DNA of 64,000 nt from Flammeovirga pectinis (GCF_003970675.1 NZ_CP034562.1:806001-870000); one strand, 5' to 3'; counted from the first letter of the stretch, positions 28,928 through 38,992 are shown. The notes: a model not told the origin generated them from the sequence alone. Program-made: numbers and translations.

Positions 28928-28970
28928 AATAATGATAGTACTGCATAACGACTAAATTCCCCACATAACC

Positions 28971-29007
28971 CAAAAGAGATACAAAAATTAATTTTGTATC
29001 TCTTTTG
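28971..29007. terminator. Bidirectional terminator, beta-galactosidase / hybrid sensor
   Basis: A perfect 16-bp stem (28971-28986 with 28992-29007) with a 5-base loop and T-rich continuation. It closes two convergent units. Confidence 0.88.
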
Positions 29008-29052
29008 TTGTTTTAAAGAATGAATTATGTGGGTGTATATTCAGATGAGCTA

Positions 29053-32000
29053 CTACCCATTCACTTCTTCTTTGTGCTTATTTCTATATTCTTTTGGAGT
29101 AGCTTTAAACATCTCTTTAAACATTTTTGTAAAGTATGACGGGTGATTGAAACCAACCATATACATTACATCAGAGATATTGTACGTACTATCTCTAAGT
29201 AACTGAGCAGCTCTTTTTAGCCTGTATTCTCGAATAAACTCATTGACTGTTTGACCAGTTAGCGATTTAATTTTCTTTAAAAGATTAGAGTGACTTAAAC
29301 CAACTTCCTCACAAAGTTCTTTTACTGTAAATTCATGATTGTCTATCTTTTTTTCTATAATATCTATTACTTCAGTCAAGAAATTTTCATCAATAGAATT
29401 GATGGTCACCTCGTTTGGTTTGATAATAGCTTCTTTCTTTACGTTTTCTCTTAACATTGTACGCTGTTCTATAAGTTTACGTACTCTTAGTTTAAGATAA
29501 TCTACATTAAATGGTTTTTCTATGTATTCATCAGCACCCATTTCAATTCCTTCCATCTTACTATCAATACCACTTTTAGCCGTTAGTAGAATTGTAGGAA
29601 TATGACTTGTTCTTAAATCTGATTTAATTTTTTCCGTCATTTTAGCACCATTCATTTTGGGCATCATCCAATCAGAAATAATGATTGTAGGTAACTTAGA
29701 CTTCGCTAATTTCCATCCATCAGCACCATTATTTGCTCTTAAAATATGGTATTCATCTTCAAATAATTCAACTAGAAAAGCCTGCATATCTACATCATCT
29801 TCTACAATAAGTAAAGTAGGTCTACTATCTTCAATAGTTATTTCGTCTTCTTGCTCCTCTTCTATATAGTTATTTTCTTCTGGTTGAGATGTAATGATAC
29901 TGTCTATTTCGACTTCAGAAACTACAACATGATCTTCAATTTCATTCTTATTTATAAACTTCAATTCTTGAATTGGTAAAAAGATAGTAAATGTAGTCCA
30001 TTCATTTTCGGTACTCTCTACCGTTACCTGTCCGTTGTGTAGTTTAACGTAATCTCTAACTAAAGCCAGACCAATACCAGTACCTTTCTGCCCGTTGTAA
30101 TTTGGTAGCTGAACATTTACAAAACGATCAAATATTTTTGTGAGGTACTCTTTAGGAATCCCTTGGCCTGTATTTGCAACTTTTATAAAAAGATGATCTT
30201 GTACATTTTCTGAATAGTCTTGATCTGTTAAACCAATAGAGGTTTCTATTTTACCATCATCGGGAGTGAATTTTATAGCATTTGAGTACAAATTATAAAT
30301 CACTTTTTCCATTTTTGTGACATCAATTTCTTGAATGTAATGATCAAAAGGAGCAGTAAATTTAACTTGTAACCCTCTTTTTAATGAGGCCTCTTCGAAG
30401 TGATCTTGAATAGACTTTACAAATTGAACAATATCATATTGATGCGTATTTAATGTCTCGCCACCTTGTTCAATTTTTCTTAAATCAAGTACTTGATTAA
30501 CCAAACGACCTAACCTGTCACTATTATTTTTCATGCGGGTAAGCATGGTCAGTTTCTTAGGGTCATCTTCTTCAGAAATCATAAACTCTAATGGGCTTTT
30601 TATTAAAGTAAGAGGAGTTCGAAGTTCATGAGATACATTAGTAAAGAAGGTGATTTTCTGTTGTGTTAATTGATCATTTTCTTCCCTCTTATATTTTTCT
30701 AATTCAAGTTGATTCTGCATTTTCATTTGCCCCATCATTAACTTTCTTAGTAAGAAAATAGCTAGAATAAAGAAAATGATATATGCAATTATAGCAAATG
30801 TACTTGCCCACCAAGGTGATCTAATAACAATTTTCAAGATCTTATTGGGTTGATCTTGATATCTTTTAGAAGCTCTAATTTTAAATATATAAGTACCGGG
30901 GCTTAGTTTTTTATAAGTTGCACTATGATGAAGTTTACTAATACTCTCCCAATCATCGTCAATACCTTCTAATTTGTAAAAGAATTTAGAAGAATTATTA
31001 TTTTTATAATCGATGGTAGAAAATTTAAGAGAAAAGGAATTATTAGTGTAATCTAATACAATCTTATCTGTATCATTTATATCCTTTGTTAGAATGGGAG
31101 TATTTTGAAGACCCATATTTGGAATAATATTACGATCTTTTACCTTTAAGCCAGTAAGGTGAACTTCACTCACATCATCATTGAAAATAACTTCATCGGG
31201 GTTAAATGATACAAAGCCAGCCATACCCGTAAAATAAATATTCCCATTGCTATCCTTTGCAGAACCTTCTTTGTAAAGGTCAATACCTGTATCGTCTTGT
31301 GTAAGTTTATGTAATTTTTTTGTTTTTCGATCTAAAGCATAAAGCGTATGTGCTGTCGCTATCCAAATCTGTTTTTCAGTAATTTGTAACGACTTTATAT
31401 TTTCTGTAAAATTCGAGACCCATTTAGGTTTCTTTTTCTCTATTTTATAAAGTGCCTTATTATCAGCTAACCATAATGATGAATCTCCAAGAACAAATTT
31501 AGGATTGTGATACTTAAATTTCTTTTGGTTTTCAAACTGAATAGGTTGAAACTTACCTTTATTACTATTTAAAACGGCTACTCCTCTACCATTTCCAGCC
31601 CATAATTTTTTGTTGTAAATTATAATAGGTGATGTAGAATAATAAGTATCTATTGGTTTATTACCTAAATTCTGTGTGATGTTTGTAACCTCTAAAGTTT
31701 TATTTTTTAGTTCTTTTACTCTTAATAAACCAAGGTAGGAAGTAATCCAGGTATCTCCTGATACATCTTCTTGGATAAAATTTAAATAGTTGGTGTTTAA
31801 TCCTTTTACATTTTTAGATCCGGCAACGTATTTATCAAAAGAATCCGTTTTTTCATTATAAATATTTAAACCACCAAGAGAAGTAATCCAGACTTCACCG
31901 TTATCTTTTATTAGCGTACTTCTTGTTTTTGTGTGTAGAATAGAAGGGTACCTAAACGTTTTATATGTATCTGATTTACTACTGTAATTAACAAGACCAT

Positions 32001-33150
32001 TGTTGGTTGTTATCCACATGTCATTATTCTTGGCAATTTTGATATCATTTATATCTAGATCACTTTCTAGTTGAGTGTTACCAGTAGGCGTTTTATTAAA
32101 ATGTAAGAACGAAGGTTTGAGGTGAACTTTACTAGCTCCATTTTCTGTCCCTATCCAAATATTATTTTTTTGCCCCTTTATTATCTGAGTAACAATATTA
32201 TTATTGATAGAGTATTTTAATTTACTATCATGAAAAAAGGAACGAAACTCGTCAGTTTTTGTATACCAAATAGTTAAACCTCTGTCTGTTCCCAACCAGA
32301 TTTCATCTTCGTTAATTCTACATATTGTTTTAATTACTGGGTTAGATAGATTACTATTATTTCTATTCAACAACTGATATTCTCCAGTAGTTGTATTGAA
32401 TTTACATAAACCTGTTTCTGTACCAACAATTAAAGTTTCATCATCATTTTCATCAAATGGTAAGATCGATAGAATGTAATTGTTTTTAATAAGGTCTCCG
32501 TGGTTTTTATCAACGAGTTTATATTTCTTTACTTCTTTAGTTTTAGCATCAATTCTGTTCAATTTATTTTCTGTTCCTACCCATAAATTTCCTTTAGTAT
32601 CTAGGTAAGTACACCTTACTAAATTTGCAGACAATGTTTTTTCTACTCCTTTTATGTGTGTATATGTCTCTGAGGTTTTACTTTCAATGTTATAAATCAT
32701 TAAGCCATTTACACTCCCAATAAGTAAATTACCCTCTCTTGTGTAGTTAAGGTGATGAATAAAACCGACATCATCAATATCAGATTTCTGGATAATATCT
32801 TTAGTTGGCGAGTAATAAAATACGCCAATATTTGTACTAATCCATAGTGTATTATTATCTTCAATAACCATAGATGTAACTCTCTTTACAGGAGGTTGAC
32901 CAGGGTTATTATACATTTTGTATTCTTTCATCTCAAAACCATCATACCTAAAAATACCTATTGTAGTGCCAAACCACATATAACCATTTTGATCTTGAAT
33001 AATATCAGAAATAATTAATTGCCCATTTGACGATTGTGGGAATTTTATGTTCTCAAATTTTGGTATTTCTTTTTGCTGAGCAAATAGTAAACTACTAAGT
33101 AGAGTAGCTAGAAGTAAAAAAATGAATTTAATATTTATGTTAGTATTCAT
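29053..33150 (-). CDS. Hybrid two-component system (one-protein sensor kinase, receiver, AraC regulator)
   Basis: 1,365 residues. The signal peptide ends near LLFAQQ (25). A periplasmic sensor of Reg_prop propeller repeats (about 30-700, units like NGYMWFGTTIGIFRYDG and NIWIGTENGASKV) and a Y_Y_Y domain (about 710-775) precede one membrane helix (about 779-805). Inside the cell are HisKA with H841 (FFTNVSHELRTPL), HATPase (GTGIGLALVRDYV), a receiver with phospho-acceptor D1160 (SDWMMPKMNG), and an AraC HTH (about 1255-1355). In this family, known from Bacteroides, oligosaccharide binding activates nearby polysaccharide genes. Here the obvious targets are the sulfatases upstream and the beta-galactosidase. 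Confidence 0.95.
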   Translation of the reverse strand: MNTNINIKFIFLLLATLLSSLLFAQQKEIPKFENIKFPQSSNGQLIISDIIQDQNGYMWFGTTIGIFRYDGFEMKEYKMYNNPGQPPVKRVTSMVIEDNNTLWISTNIGVFYYSPTKDIIQKSDIDDVGFIHHLNYTREGNLLIGSVNGLMIYNIESKTSETYTHIKGVEKTLSANLVRCTYLDTKGNLWVGTENKLNRIDAKTKEVKKYKLVDKNHGDLIKNNYILSILPFDENDDETLIVGTETGLCKFNTTTGEYQLLNRNNSNLSNPVIKTICRINEDEIWLGTDRGLTIWYTKTDEFRSFFHDSKLKYSINNNIVTQIIKGQKNNIWIGTENGASKVHLKPSFLHFNKTPTGNTQLESDLDINDIKIAKNNDMWITTNNGLVNYSSKSDTYKTFRYPSILHTKTRSTLIKDNGEVWITSLGGLNIYNEKTDSFDKYVAGSKNVKGLNTNYLNFIQEDVSGDTWITSYLGLLRVKELKNKTLEVTNITQNLGNKPIDTYYSTSPIIIYNKKLWAGNGRGVAVLNSNKGKFQPIQFENQKKFKYHNPKFVLGDSSLWLADNKALYKIEKKKPKWVSNFTENIKSLQITEKQIWIATAHTLYALDRKTKKLHKLTQDDTGIDLYKEGSAKDSNGNIYFTGMAGFVSFNPDEVIFNDDVSEVHLTGLKVKDRNIIPNMGLQNTPILTKDINDTDKIVLDYTNNSFSLKFSTIDYKNNNSSKFFYKLEGIDDDWESISKLHHSATYKKLSPGTYIFKIRASKRYQDQPNKILKIVIRSPWWASTFAIIAYIIFFILAIFLLRKLMMGQMKMQNQLELEKYKREENDQLTQQKITFFTNVSHELRTPLTLIKSPLEFMISEEDDPKKLTMLTRMKNNSDRLGRLVNQVLDLRKIEQGGETLNTHQYDIVQFVKSIQDHFEEASLKRGLQVKFTAPFDHYIQEIDVTKMEKVIYNLYSNAIKFTPDDGKIETSIGLTDQDYSENVQDHLFIKVANTGQGIPKEYLTKIFDRFVNVQLPNYNGQKGTGIGLALVRDYVKLHNGQVTVESTENEWTTFTIFLPIQELKFINKNEIEDHVVVSEVEIDSIITSQPEENNYIEEEQEDEITIEDSRPTLLIVEDDVDMQAFLVELFEDEYHILRANNGADGWKLAKSKLPTIIISDWMMPKMNGAKMTEKIKSDLRTSHIPTILLTAKSGIDSKMEGIEMGADEYIEKPFNVDYLKLRVRKLIEQRTMLRENVKKEAIIKPNEVTINSIDENFLTEVIDIIEKKIDNHEFTVKELCEEVGLSHSNLLKKIKSLTGQTVNEFIREYRLKRAAQLLRDSTYNISDVMYMVGFNHPSYFTKMFKEMFKATPKEYRNKHKEEVNG

Positions 33151-33385
33151 GCTGATAAAATAATCTTATTGGAAAAAAATCAAAAAGCAAAATAGACATC
33201 GTAATTGATGATCTACTTATTAAAAAAAAATTATGTTATTTACTGCGTTTCAAATTAAAAACAATAATTAAAAGTAGTAGCATATTTCTAATTTGATATT
33301 TTTTATCACATAAAAAATAAGGAAATCTGCTATTGTAGATGAATTTTCTGCTAGAAAAGTGAAATTGTTTAAAAAATTGGGCATT

Positions 33386-33417
33386 AAAAAAAGGAACATG
33401 ATAACTCATATTCCTTT
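33386..33417 (-). terminator. Terminator of the sulfatase operon
   Basis: A stem of 7 plus 4 bp (33390-33401 with 33406-33417, one interruption) is followed on the minus strand by a T-run. Confidence 0.82.
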
Positions 33418-33440
33418 CTAAGTATATTTATTATTCTAAG

Positions 33441-34838
33441 CTATAAAGTAGACGGTTGCTTTAATTGATACTTTTTATAGTAATCTTTTTGTTGCAACGC
33501 CTTGTATTTATTCTCTTCAAAGTAACTAGGGTTAGGTAAAGCTACTTCCCAATTTCCTAATTGCTTAATCATTTTTTCTGCCTTTTCCTTTTCTTTAAAA
33601 AGGAGATCATTTTGTTCAGATACATCTGTAGATAAATCGAACAACATAGGTAAGTGGTTTGGAATAGTTACTAACTTCCAATTTCCATCTCTAATAGATC
33701 TACTTACTGTAAATTTCCAAGTCATTTGCTGGTGAGGAGTTTCTTTATTTTCTCCCTTTACGTAAGGAACAAGATCAACACCATCTAATACATCATTTAC
33801 TTTGCCACCTGCAGCAGTAATAAAAGTAGCTGCAAGATCTAAAGAAGAAATGGTTTGTTCATATCTAATGTTTTCAGGAATATGCTTACTCCATTTCATC
33901 ATAAAAGGAACATGAATTCCACCTTCTAATAAAGTACCTTTTTTACCAGAATAAGGAGCGTTTAGAGAACCATTTCCAATAGGACCACCATTGTCACTTA
34001 AAAATACAATAATCGTATTTTCATCAAGATTATGTTCTTCTAACATAGCAATAATTTTAGCCACATTTAAGTCTAAACGATGCACCATAGCTGCGTATGT
34101 TCTTCTTTTAGGGTCTTTGATATGCTCATACAAGGCAATATCTTCTTCTAAAGCTTGTAACGGAGCATGTGGAGCATTAAAAGAGGCATATAAAAAGAAA
34201 GGTTCGTCTTTATGTCTTTTGATAAAATCGGCACATTCATCACCAATATCGTCAGTTAGATAAGTAATTTCTTGTGGTGTTTTATAATTAGACTCTAATG
34301 CAGAGGCATACGCTTTTTGTGCTTTTTTAGTTGCTTTACCATTTTTAAAATAATTGTGTCCTCCATAAGGAAACGACCAATATTCATCAAAACGATTTTT
34401 AGGGTGATGTTCTTCACCATCACCAAGATGCCATTTACCAATTATTCCAGAGGTATAACCTAAAGGCTTTAAATATTCTGGAATTGTTTTTATTTCAGTA
34501 GGTAAACCATCTGTGTAGGAAAGGTTTTTTGGTAGGTTGTTGTCGTAACCAAAAGTAACCTGATTTCTTCCCGTCAATAACCCCGCCCTAGACGGACTAC
34601 AAACTGGAGAAGAAACATACCCTTGATTAAAAAAGACACCTTTTTCTCCTAAAGCATCAATATTAGGTGTTTTAATTTCTGTTGATCCTGTAATTCCGAG
34701 ATCACCAAAACCCATATCATCAGCTAAGATAAGTACGATATTAGGCTTTTTATCTTCCTTTGGTTTATCAGAAACACTTTTAAATGATAAGCATAAAAGG
34801 CTAAGTCCGATAAAAGGTAAAACTTTAATTACTTTCAT
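33441..34838 (-). CDS. Secreted sulfatase (S1 family) with canonical CxPSR
   Basis: 465 residues from ATG 34838; a TTG two codons earlier is disfavoured. The N-terminal signal is hydrophobic to about 20. Metal ligands begin at D40-D41 (ILADDMGFGD). The formylglycine motif is C80-S-P-S-R84 (VCSPSRAGLLTGR), and IIGKWHLG with FLSDNGGP supplies further active-site residues. It removes sulfate esters from polysaccharides in the periplasm or at the surface, after Cys80 is converted by a formylglycine-generating or anaerobic maturase enzyme not in this window. It starts 6 bases after the second sulfatase, forming a two-gene operon. Confidence 0.93.
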   Translation of the reverse strand: MKVIKVLPFIGLSLLCLSFKSVSDKPKEDKKPNIVLILADDMGFGDLGITGSTEIKTPNIDALGEKGVFFNQGYVSSPVCSPSRAGLLTGRNQVTFGYDNNLPKNLSYTDGLPTEIKTIPEYLKPLGYTSGIIGKWHLGDGEEHHPKNRFDEYWSFPYGGHNYFKNGKATKKAQKAYASALESNYKTPQEITYLTDDIGDECADFIKRHKDEPFFLYASFNAPHAPLQALEEDIALYEHIKDPKRRTYAAMVHRLDLNVAKIIAMLEEHNLDENTIIVFLSDNGGPIGNGSLNAPYSGKKGTLLEGGIHVPFMMKWSKHIPENIRYEQTISSLDLAATFITAAGGKVNDVLDGVDLVPYVKGENKETPHQQMTWKFTVSRSIRDGNWKLVTIPNHLPMLFDLSTDVSEQNDLLFKEKEKAEKMIKQLGNWEVALPNPSYFEENKYKALQQKDYYKKYQLKQPSTL

Positions 34839-34844
34839 GATCAA

Positions 34845-36350
34845 TTATTTAGTGCCTTTCTCTTTTTCTTGAGCGGCTTTCAATTTTTTGTATTTTTTAT
34901 TGAATTTACCAAAGCCAATTTCTTCACCCGCTTGCATTCTTTTGTAAGCTTCAGGATATTCTTTTTTTACATATTGATATACTTCAACAGCATAAGCAGT
35001 AACCGGCTCGTAAGTATCATCTGCAGAAACCATTTCTTTTGTATATTTCTCTGCTTCTTTACGGTACTTCTTGATAAGTTTTTTATACTTAGGATTTGTT
35101 GCTAAGTTATTTAACTCATAAGGGTCATTTTTAAGATCATAGAACTCTTCTTTAGGTTTATGGTCTTCAAAAAATATCTTTTGATAATCATTTAGTTTAC
35201 CTGCTTCGTTTAAAGTTCTCATAACATGAACTGCAGGACGGTAAAATTCTAAATAAGCTTGGTGTGCATCGTAAGCAAGTTCTGGCTTATTGTTTTTTAC
35301 ATATCTATAACGTGTATCAGAAACAGCATACATATCTTCCATCACTTCATCCCATAACCCTCTGTAAGAATATACAGACTTACGGTCAAAATCTTTTCTA
35401 ATGAAAGATCTACCCGTTAAATATTCTGGTAATTCTGCACCTGCAAGATCTAAAATTGTAGCCGTAATATCTGTAGAAGCAATAATTTGATCACTTTCAT
35501 CTTTATGCTCAAAATCTTTTGCCCATTTTACAATCAAAGGAATACGGATAGCAGGATCTTGTAAATATCCTTTACCTCTTAAATTACATCTTCCGTTATC
35601 ACCTATTACAACAATAATAGTGTTATCTAACATGTTTTTATCCTTCAATTCCTGGATAATCATACCCATTTCATTGTCGGCATATTCAATCTGATCTAAG
35701 TATTTAGCCCAGTCTAAACGAATTTCTGGTGTATCTGCATAATAAGGAGGTAGTACAACATCGTCTACAGATACAGGGTGTTCAGATTTATTTCTAATAT
35801 TAGTCCACCATCCACCACGGTGTGTTACATTTAACTGTACTTGTGCAAAGAAAGGTTGGTCAGCTTCTTCAAAATGATCATTCTTATCAAAAAGGCCTCT
35901 GTTTTCTTCCCACGTTCCAATAGGTGTATATTTAAAATTACAATCTGTTTTTCTTCCTTTAGCTTGTACACCATGATGTCCAAGAATAGTTGTATATCCT
36001 TCTTTTTTTAACCAATAGGTAAATGGTTTAAAAGGATTTTGAAGTTCTACATTTCTGTTACTTCTATGGTGCATCGTGTTTGTTTTTAACTGATGCGTTC
36101 CAATCATCATTGCAGATCGGTTGGTAGAACAGATTGTTGCTGTACCGAAAGCATTGTAATAAATTGTTCCATCTTCTGCTAGTTTATCAAAATTAGGAGT
36201 CTTAACGGCTTCCATTCCGTAACAAGCAAAATCATGACCTATATCTTCTGCCATTATCCAGATAATATTAGGTTTTTCTGATGTGTTTTGTGCCCAAGCA
36301 GTTAAATTTATAAGTAGTACTAGGGCTGTCAGTTTAATAATTCGTTTCAC
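34845..36350 (-). CDS. Secreted sulfatase with atypical maturation motif
   Basis: 501 residues from a GTG start (36350), which directly begins the signal peptide KRIIKLTALVLLINLTAWAQ; no ATG fits. The sulfatase fold is clear: IIWIMAEDIGHDFACYG, TPNFDKLAEDG, IVVIGDNGRCNLRGKG and a C-terminal lysine-rich extension. The maturation motif reads C74-S-T-N-R78, with Thr where CxPxR sulfatases have Pro (or Ala). It is probably still matured, because Cys and Arg are kept, but this deviates from the consensus. It is the first gene of the sulfatase operon. Substrate is likely a sulfated sugar released from the same polymer. Confidence 0.88.
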   Translation of the reverse strand: MKRIIKLTALVLLINLTAWAQNTSEKPNIIWIMAEDIGHDFACYGMEAVKTPNFDKLAEDGTIYYNAFGTATICSTNRSAMMIGTHQLKTNTMHHRSNRNVELQNPFKPFTYWLKKEGYTTILGHHGVQAKGRKTDCNFKYTPIGTWEENRGLFDKNDHFEEADQPFFAQVQLNVTHRGGWWTNIRNKSEHPVSVDDVVLPPYYADTPEIRLDWAKYLDQIEYADNEMGMIIQELKDKNMLDNTIIVVIGDNGRCNLRGKGYLQDPAIRIPLIVKWAKDFEHKDESDQIIASTDITATILDLAGAELPEYLTGRSFIRKDFDRKSVYSYRGLWDEVMEDMYAVSDTRYRYVKNNKPELAYDAHQAYLEFYRPAVHVMRTLNEAGKLNDYQKIFFEDHKPKEEFYDLKNDPYELNNLATNPKYKKLIKKYRKEAEKYTKEMVSADDTYEPVTAYAVEVYQYVKKEYPEAYKRMQAGEEIGFGKFNKKYKKLKAAQEKEKGTK

Positions 36351-36810
36351 TTTAAATTAGTTTATTATACTGTAGTCTTAAAAAGTAATTTTCTTCATTT
36401 CGTATCGTTATATAAAATAGAATTGAGATATTCTTTTTGTAAGAAAAATCGTAGTAAGATAATCTTTATAGATCTACTTAAAATGATAAATCAAAATGTT
36501 TTATATACCTACATTACAAATGTGTTTAATATTGAATTAAGTTACTATTACAATTTTCTAAATAAATAGCACATTTTAGACTTAAAGGCATTTAAAGAGC
36601 TGCTTTAGGCACTTTTTTTAACTAAAAACACTTATAGATATAGCGTTTATTCATTTTTGAGAACAGAATTTTAAAACACATTTTATTCAATACATTAATT
36701 GAGTATCTTTGCAATAGTTAATGATAATCTACTGTCTAAAGTTCTATTAATTTTTTTGTTCGTTCGGTAATTTCAATTGTCTACTTAATAGAATAATAGT
36801 ATATAATAAT
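36351..36810. other. Divergent AT-rich spacer, sulfatase operon / small lipoprotein
   Basis: 460 bases without a supportable gene. A short minus-strand frame overlapping the lipoprotein start has no family features. The region must hold the sulfatase promoter, where I see no exact -7 element, and has the rightward one at 36704-36711. Confidence 0.5.
36704..36711 (+). promoter_or_regulatory. -7 element for the small lipoprotein
   Basis: TATCTTTG, an exact TAnnTTTG match. The ATG lies about 100 bases downstream, so the leader would be long. Confidence 0.4.
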
Positions 36811-37179
36811 ATGAGTAATTTTTTACGATTATATTTTTTTCCGTACTGTGTACTATCCTTATTTTTATTGTTGTCATCATGTGATAAAGAAGAATCTAAA
36901 ATCAATACATGTGATGAAGAAATAATCAAGAATAAGTTTGAAGTGTATATTGAAATAGTTAACGATGCAGTAGATAATGCTGATTGTGAAACAATAGTTG
37001 CCTCTTCTGATGAGATGTTAGAATTTTTGGATGTTAATTATAATTGTCTCATAATTCTATTAGTGCTTAATGAAGATGGTATAGATTCTGAAGAAGAAGC
37101 AGATCAAAGTATAATGGAGATGAGAGCAGCCATTGAAGAATTGAAATACTTTTGTGAAGTTGGCCTTCCTTTACAATAA
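36811..37179 (+). CDS. Small acidic lipoprotein of unknown function
   Basis: 122 residues. The lipoprotein signal ends FLLLSSC (Cys about 24). The mature part is acidic with four more cysteines (CDEE, DCET, NCL, FCEV), which could form disulfides in the periplasm, and looks helical. No recognised domain. It is a single gene between the sulfatase operon and the sugar kinase, and does not obviously belong to either. Confidence 0.72.
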   Translation: MSNFLRLYFFPYCVLSLFLLLSSCDKEESKINTCDEEIIKNKFEVYIEIVNDAVDNADCETIVASSDEMLEFLDVNYNCLIILLVLNEDGIDSEEEADQSIMEMRAAIEELKYFCEVGLPLQ

Positions 37180-37247
37180 TTGTAATATTAATTATCATTT
37201 TATCTTAATGATATTTACAATCTTTCCATTTAACAGTTAATTTTATT

Positions 37248-37255
37248 TATTTTTG
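37248..37255 (+). promoter_or_regulatory. -7 element for the PfkB kinase gene
   Basis: TATTTTTG, exact match, 44 bases before the ATG at 37299. Confidence 0.55.
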
Positions 37256-37298
37256 CATCCTTCTTAAGAAAGAGAATAATTAAAAATAAATAGATTAC

Positions 37299-38219
37299 AT
37301 GAGTTTATTAACAGTAGGTTCTGTAGCATTTGATGCTATTGAAACACCTTTTGGAAAAACAGATAAGATAATTGGCGGTGCAGGTACTTATATCTCTATC
37401 GCATCATCATTTTTTACTAAGCCTGTTCGTGTTGTAGCAGTAGTAGGAGATGACTTCCCAAAAGAGTACATCAAAACTTTAGAAGATCAGGGAGTTGATA
37501 CTGAAGGCTTACAAATTAAAGAAAACGAAAAAACTTTCTTTTGGGCAGGTAAGTACCATAATGATATGAACTCTCGTGATACATTAGTTACAGAACTTAA
37601 TGTATTAGAAAACTTTGATCCTATTGTACCAGCAAGCTACCAAGGTTCTGAGTACATAATGTTAGGTAACCTTTCTCCTCAGGTTCAAAGCACAGTAATT
37701 GAGCGTTTAACGCAAAAGCCAAAGTTGATTGTAATGGATACAATGAACTTCTGGATGGACATTGCTTTTGATGATTTAATGAAAACTATCTCAATGGTAG
37801 ATTTATTATCTATCAACGATGAAGAAGCTCGTCAGTTATCTGGTGAGTACTCATTAAGAAAAGCAGCAAAGAAAATTATGGCAATGGGACCAAAGTACTT
37901 AATCATCAAAAAAGGTGAACATGGTGCTTTATTATTCCATAAAGATGAGGTTTTCTCTGCACCAGCTTTACCATTAGAGGAAGTATTCGATCCAACAGGA
38001 GCAGGTGATACTTTTGCAGGTGGTTTTATTGGATACCTAGCAAAAACGGATGATATCTCTTTTGAAAATATGAAAAAAGCAGTGATTTACGGATCAGCAT
38101 TGGCTTCTTTCTGTGTTGAGAAATTTGGTACAGAGCGTTTATTAGAAATTACGGATGCTGATGTTCAGACACGTGTGAAGGAATTCCACAAATTGACAGC
38201 ATTTGATACAACTTTATAA
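37299..38219 (+). CDS. PfkB family sugar kinase
   Basis: 306 residues. The ribokinase-fold N-terminal signature is GGAGTYISIASSF, followed by the C-terminal DPTGAGDTFAGGFIGYLA with catalytic base D237 and the anion hole just before it. It transfers phosphate from ATP to a sugar or nucleoside-like hydroxyl in the cytoplasm; the sequence does not say which. MLGNLSPQVQ and LSINDEEARQL are common in the PfkB/adenosine-kinase-like branch found widely in Bacteroidota. Monocistronic, with a long terminator directly after. Confidence 0.88.
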   Translation: MSLLTVGSVAFDAIETPFGKTDKIIGGAGTYISIASSFFTKPVRVVAVVGDDFPKEYIKTLEDQGVDTEGLQIKENEKTFFWAGKYHNDMNSRDTLVTELNVLENFDPIVPASYQGSEYIMLGNLSPQVQSTVIERLTQKPKLIVMDTMNFWMDIAFDDLMKTISMVDLLSINDEEARQLSGEYSLRKAAKKIMAMGPKYLIIKKGEHGALLFHKDEVFSAPALPLEEVFDPTGAGDTFAGGFIGYLAKTDDISFENMKKAVIYGSALASFCVEKFGTERLLEITDADVQTRVKEFHKLTAFDTTL

Positions 38220-38241
38220 GGAGTATCTTAAAAATATATTT

Positions 38242-38287
38242 ACCTTCTATTTTAATTCTTAATCAGATTAAAGTAGAAGGTTTTTTT
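38242..38287 (+). terminator. Terminator of the PfkB gene abutting the tatD start
   Basis: An 8-bp stem (38242-38249 with 38274-38281) plus an inner 6-bp stem is followed by seven T. The T-tract ends at the base before the ATG of the next gene. Confidence 0.85.
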
Positions 38288-38959
38288 ATGTTTATTTTTT
38301 TTGATTCACATACACATCATAAAAGTATATATTCAAATGTTATTGGAGTGTACAATCATTTACTTCAGAATGATTGTACTCTTTTAAATTCTCAGTTAAA
38401 TAGTGCCGGAATCCATCCATGGTACATTGATGATTTATCAATTACAGAAAATATTGATAAATTAAAAAGTATAATTACCACTTTAGATGCAGTAGGAGAA
38501 GCTGGCTTAGACCGTTCTATCAAAACGGATTTAGCATTACAAACAGAAGTATTTACTGCCCAGATTGAAGTGTCTGAAGAGTTTGAAAAGCCAATGATTA
38601 TCCATTGTGTTAAAGCATATTCTGATTTATTGGCTTTAAGAAAAAAAGGTAAATGCAAACAGCCATGGATTATTCATGGATACCAAGGTAACAAAGAAAC
38701 AGCCAACCAATTGATAAAAAGCGGTTGTTACTTGTCTTTTGGAAAAGCTTTAATGTACAAAAGACCTAAGTTGACAGAAGCATACGAATTAGCGGATAAA
38801 TCAAAAATTTTATTTGAAACAGATGATGATAAAAACCTTTCAATAGAAGACCTCTATCAATTTGTTTGTACAACCTATAATGAAGAAATGTCTGTACTTC
38901 AACAACAAAAACTAAAAATAGCAAATCAGTTATTTCCCAAACTAGATCAACTTCTTTAA
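38288..38959 (+). CDS. TatD family metal-dependent hydrolase
   Basis: 223 residues, a little shorter than classical TatD (about 260). Metal ligands follow the family order: H8-x-H10 (DSHTHH), E71 (GEAGLD), H106 (IIHCVKAY), H130 (WIIHGYQG) and D in FETDDD. It probably has nuclease or phosphoesterase activity in the cytoplasm. The ATG sits immediately after the T-tract of the preceding terminator, so transcription either reads through or starts from an unseen promoter. It is followed after 33 bases by tcdA. Confidence 0.83.
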   Translation: MFIFFDSHTHHKSIYSNVIGVYNHLLQNDCTLLNSQLNSAGIHPWYIDDLSITENIDKLKSIITTLDAVGEAGLDRSIKTDLALQTEVFTAQIEVSEEFEKPMIIHCVKAYSDLLALRKKGKCKQPWIIHGYQGNKETANQLIKSGCYLSFGKALMYKRPKLTEAYELADKSKILFETDDDKNLSIEDLYQFVCTTYNEEMSVLQQQKLKIANQLFPKLDQLL

Positions 38960-38992
38960 ATTCGCACCTAGAATTTAAATTTACACACAAAT

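Larger units (their letters stand above)
28700..29052. other. Spacer between convergent beta-galactosidase and hybrid sensor genes
   Basis: 353 bases holding one doubtful 36-codon frame (28817-28927) and a strong bidirectional hairpin. CCCACATAA and TTATGTGGG flank the hairpin and could extend it. Confidence 0.6.

Noticed and set aside
33151-33440. Regulatory RNA between hybrid sensor and sulfatases
   Set aside because: The only clear structure is the sulfatase terminator; the rest is simple AT-rich promoter DNA.
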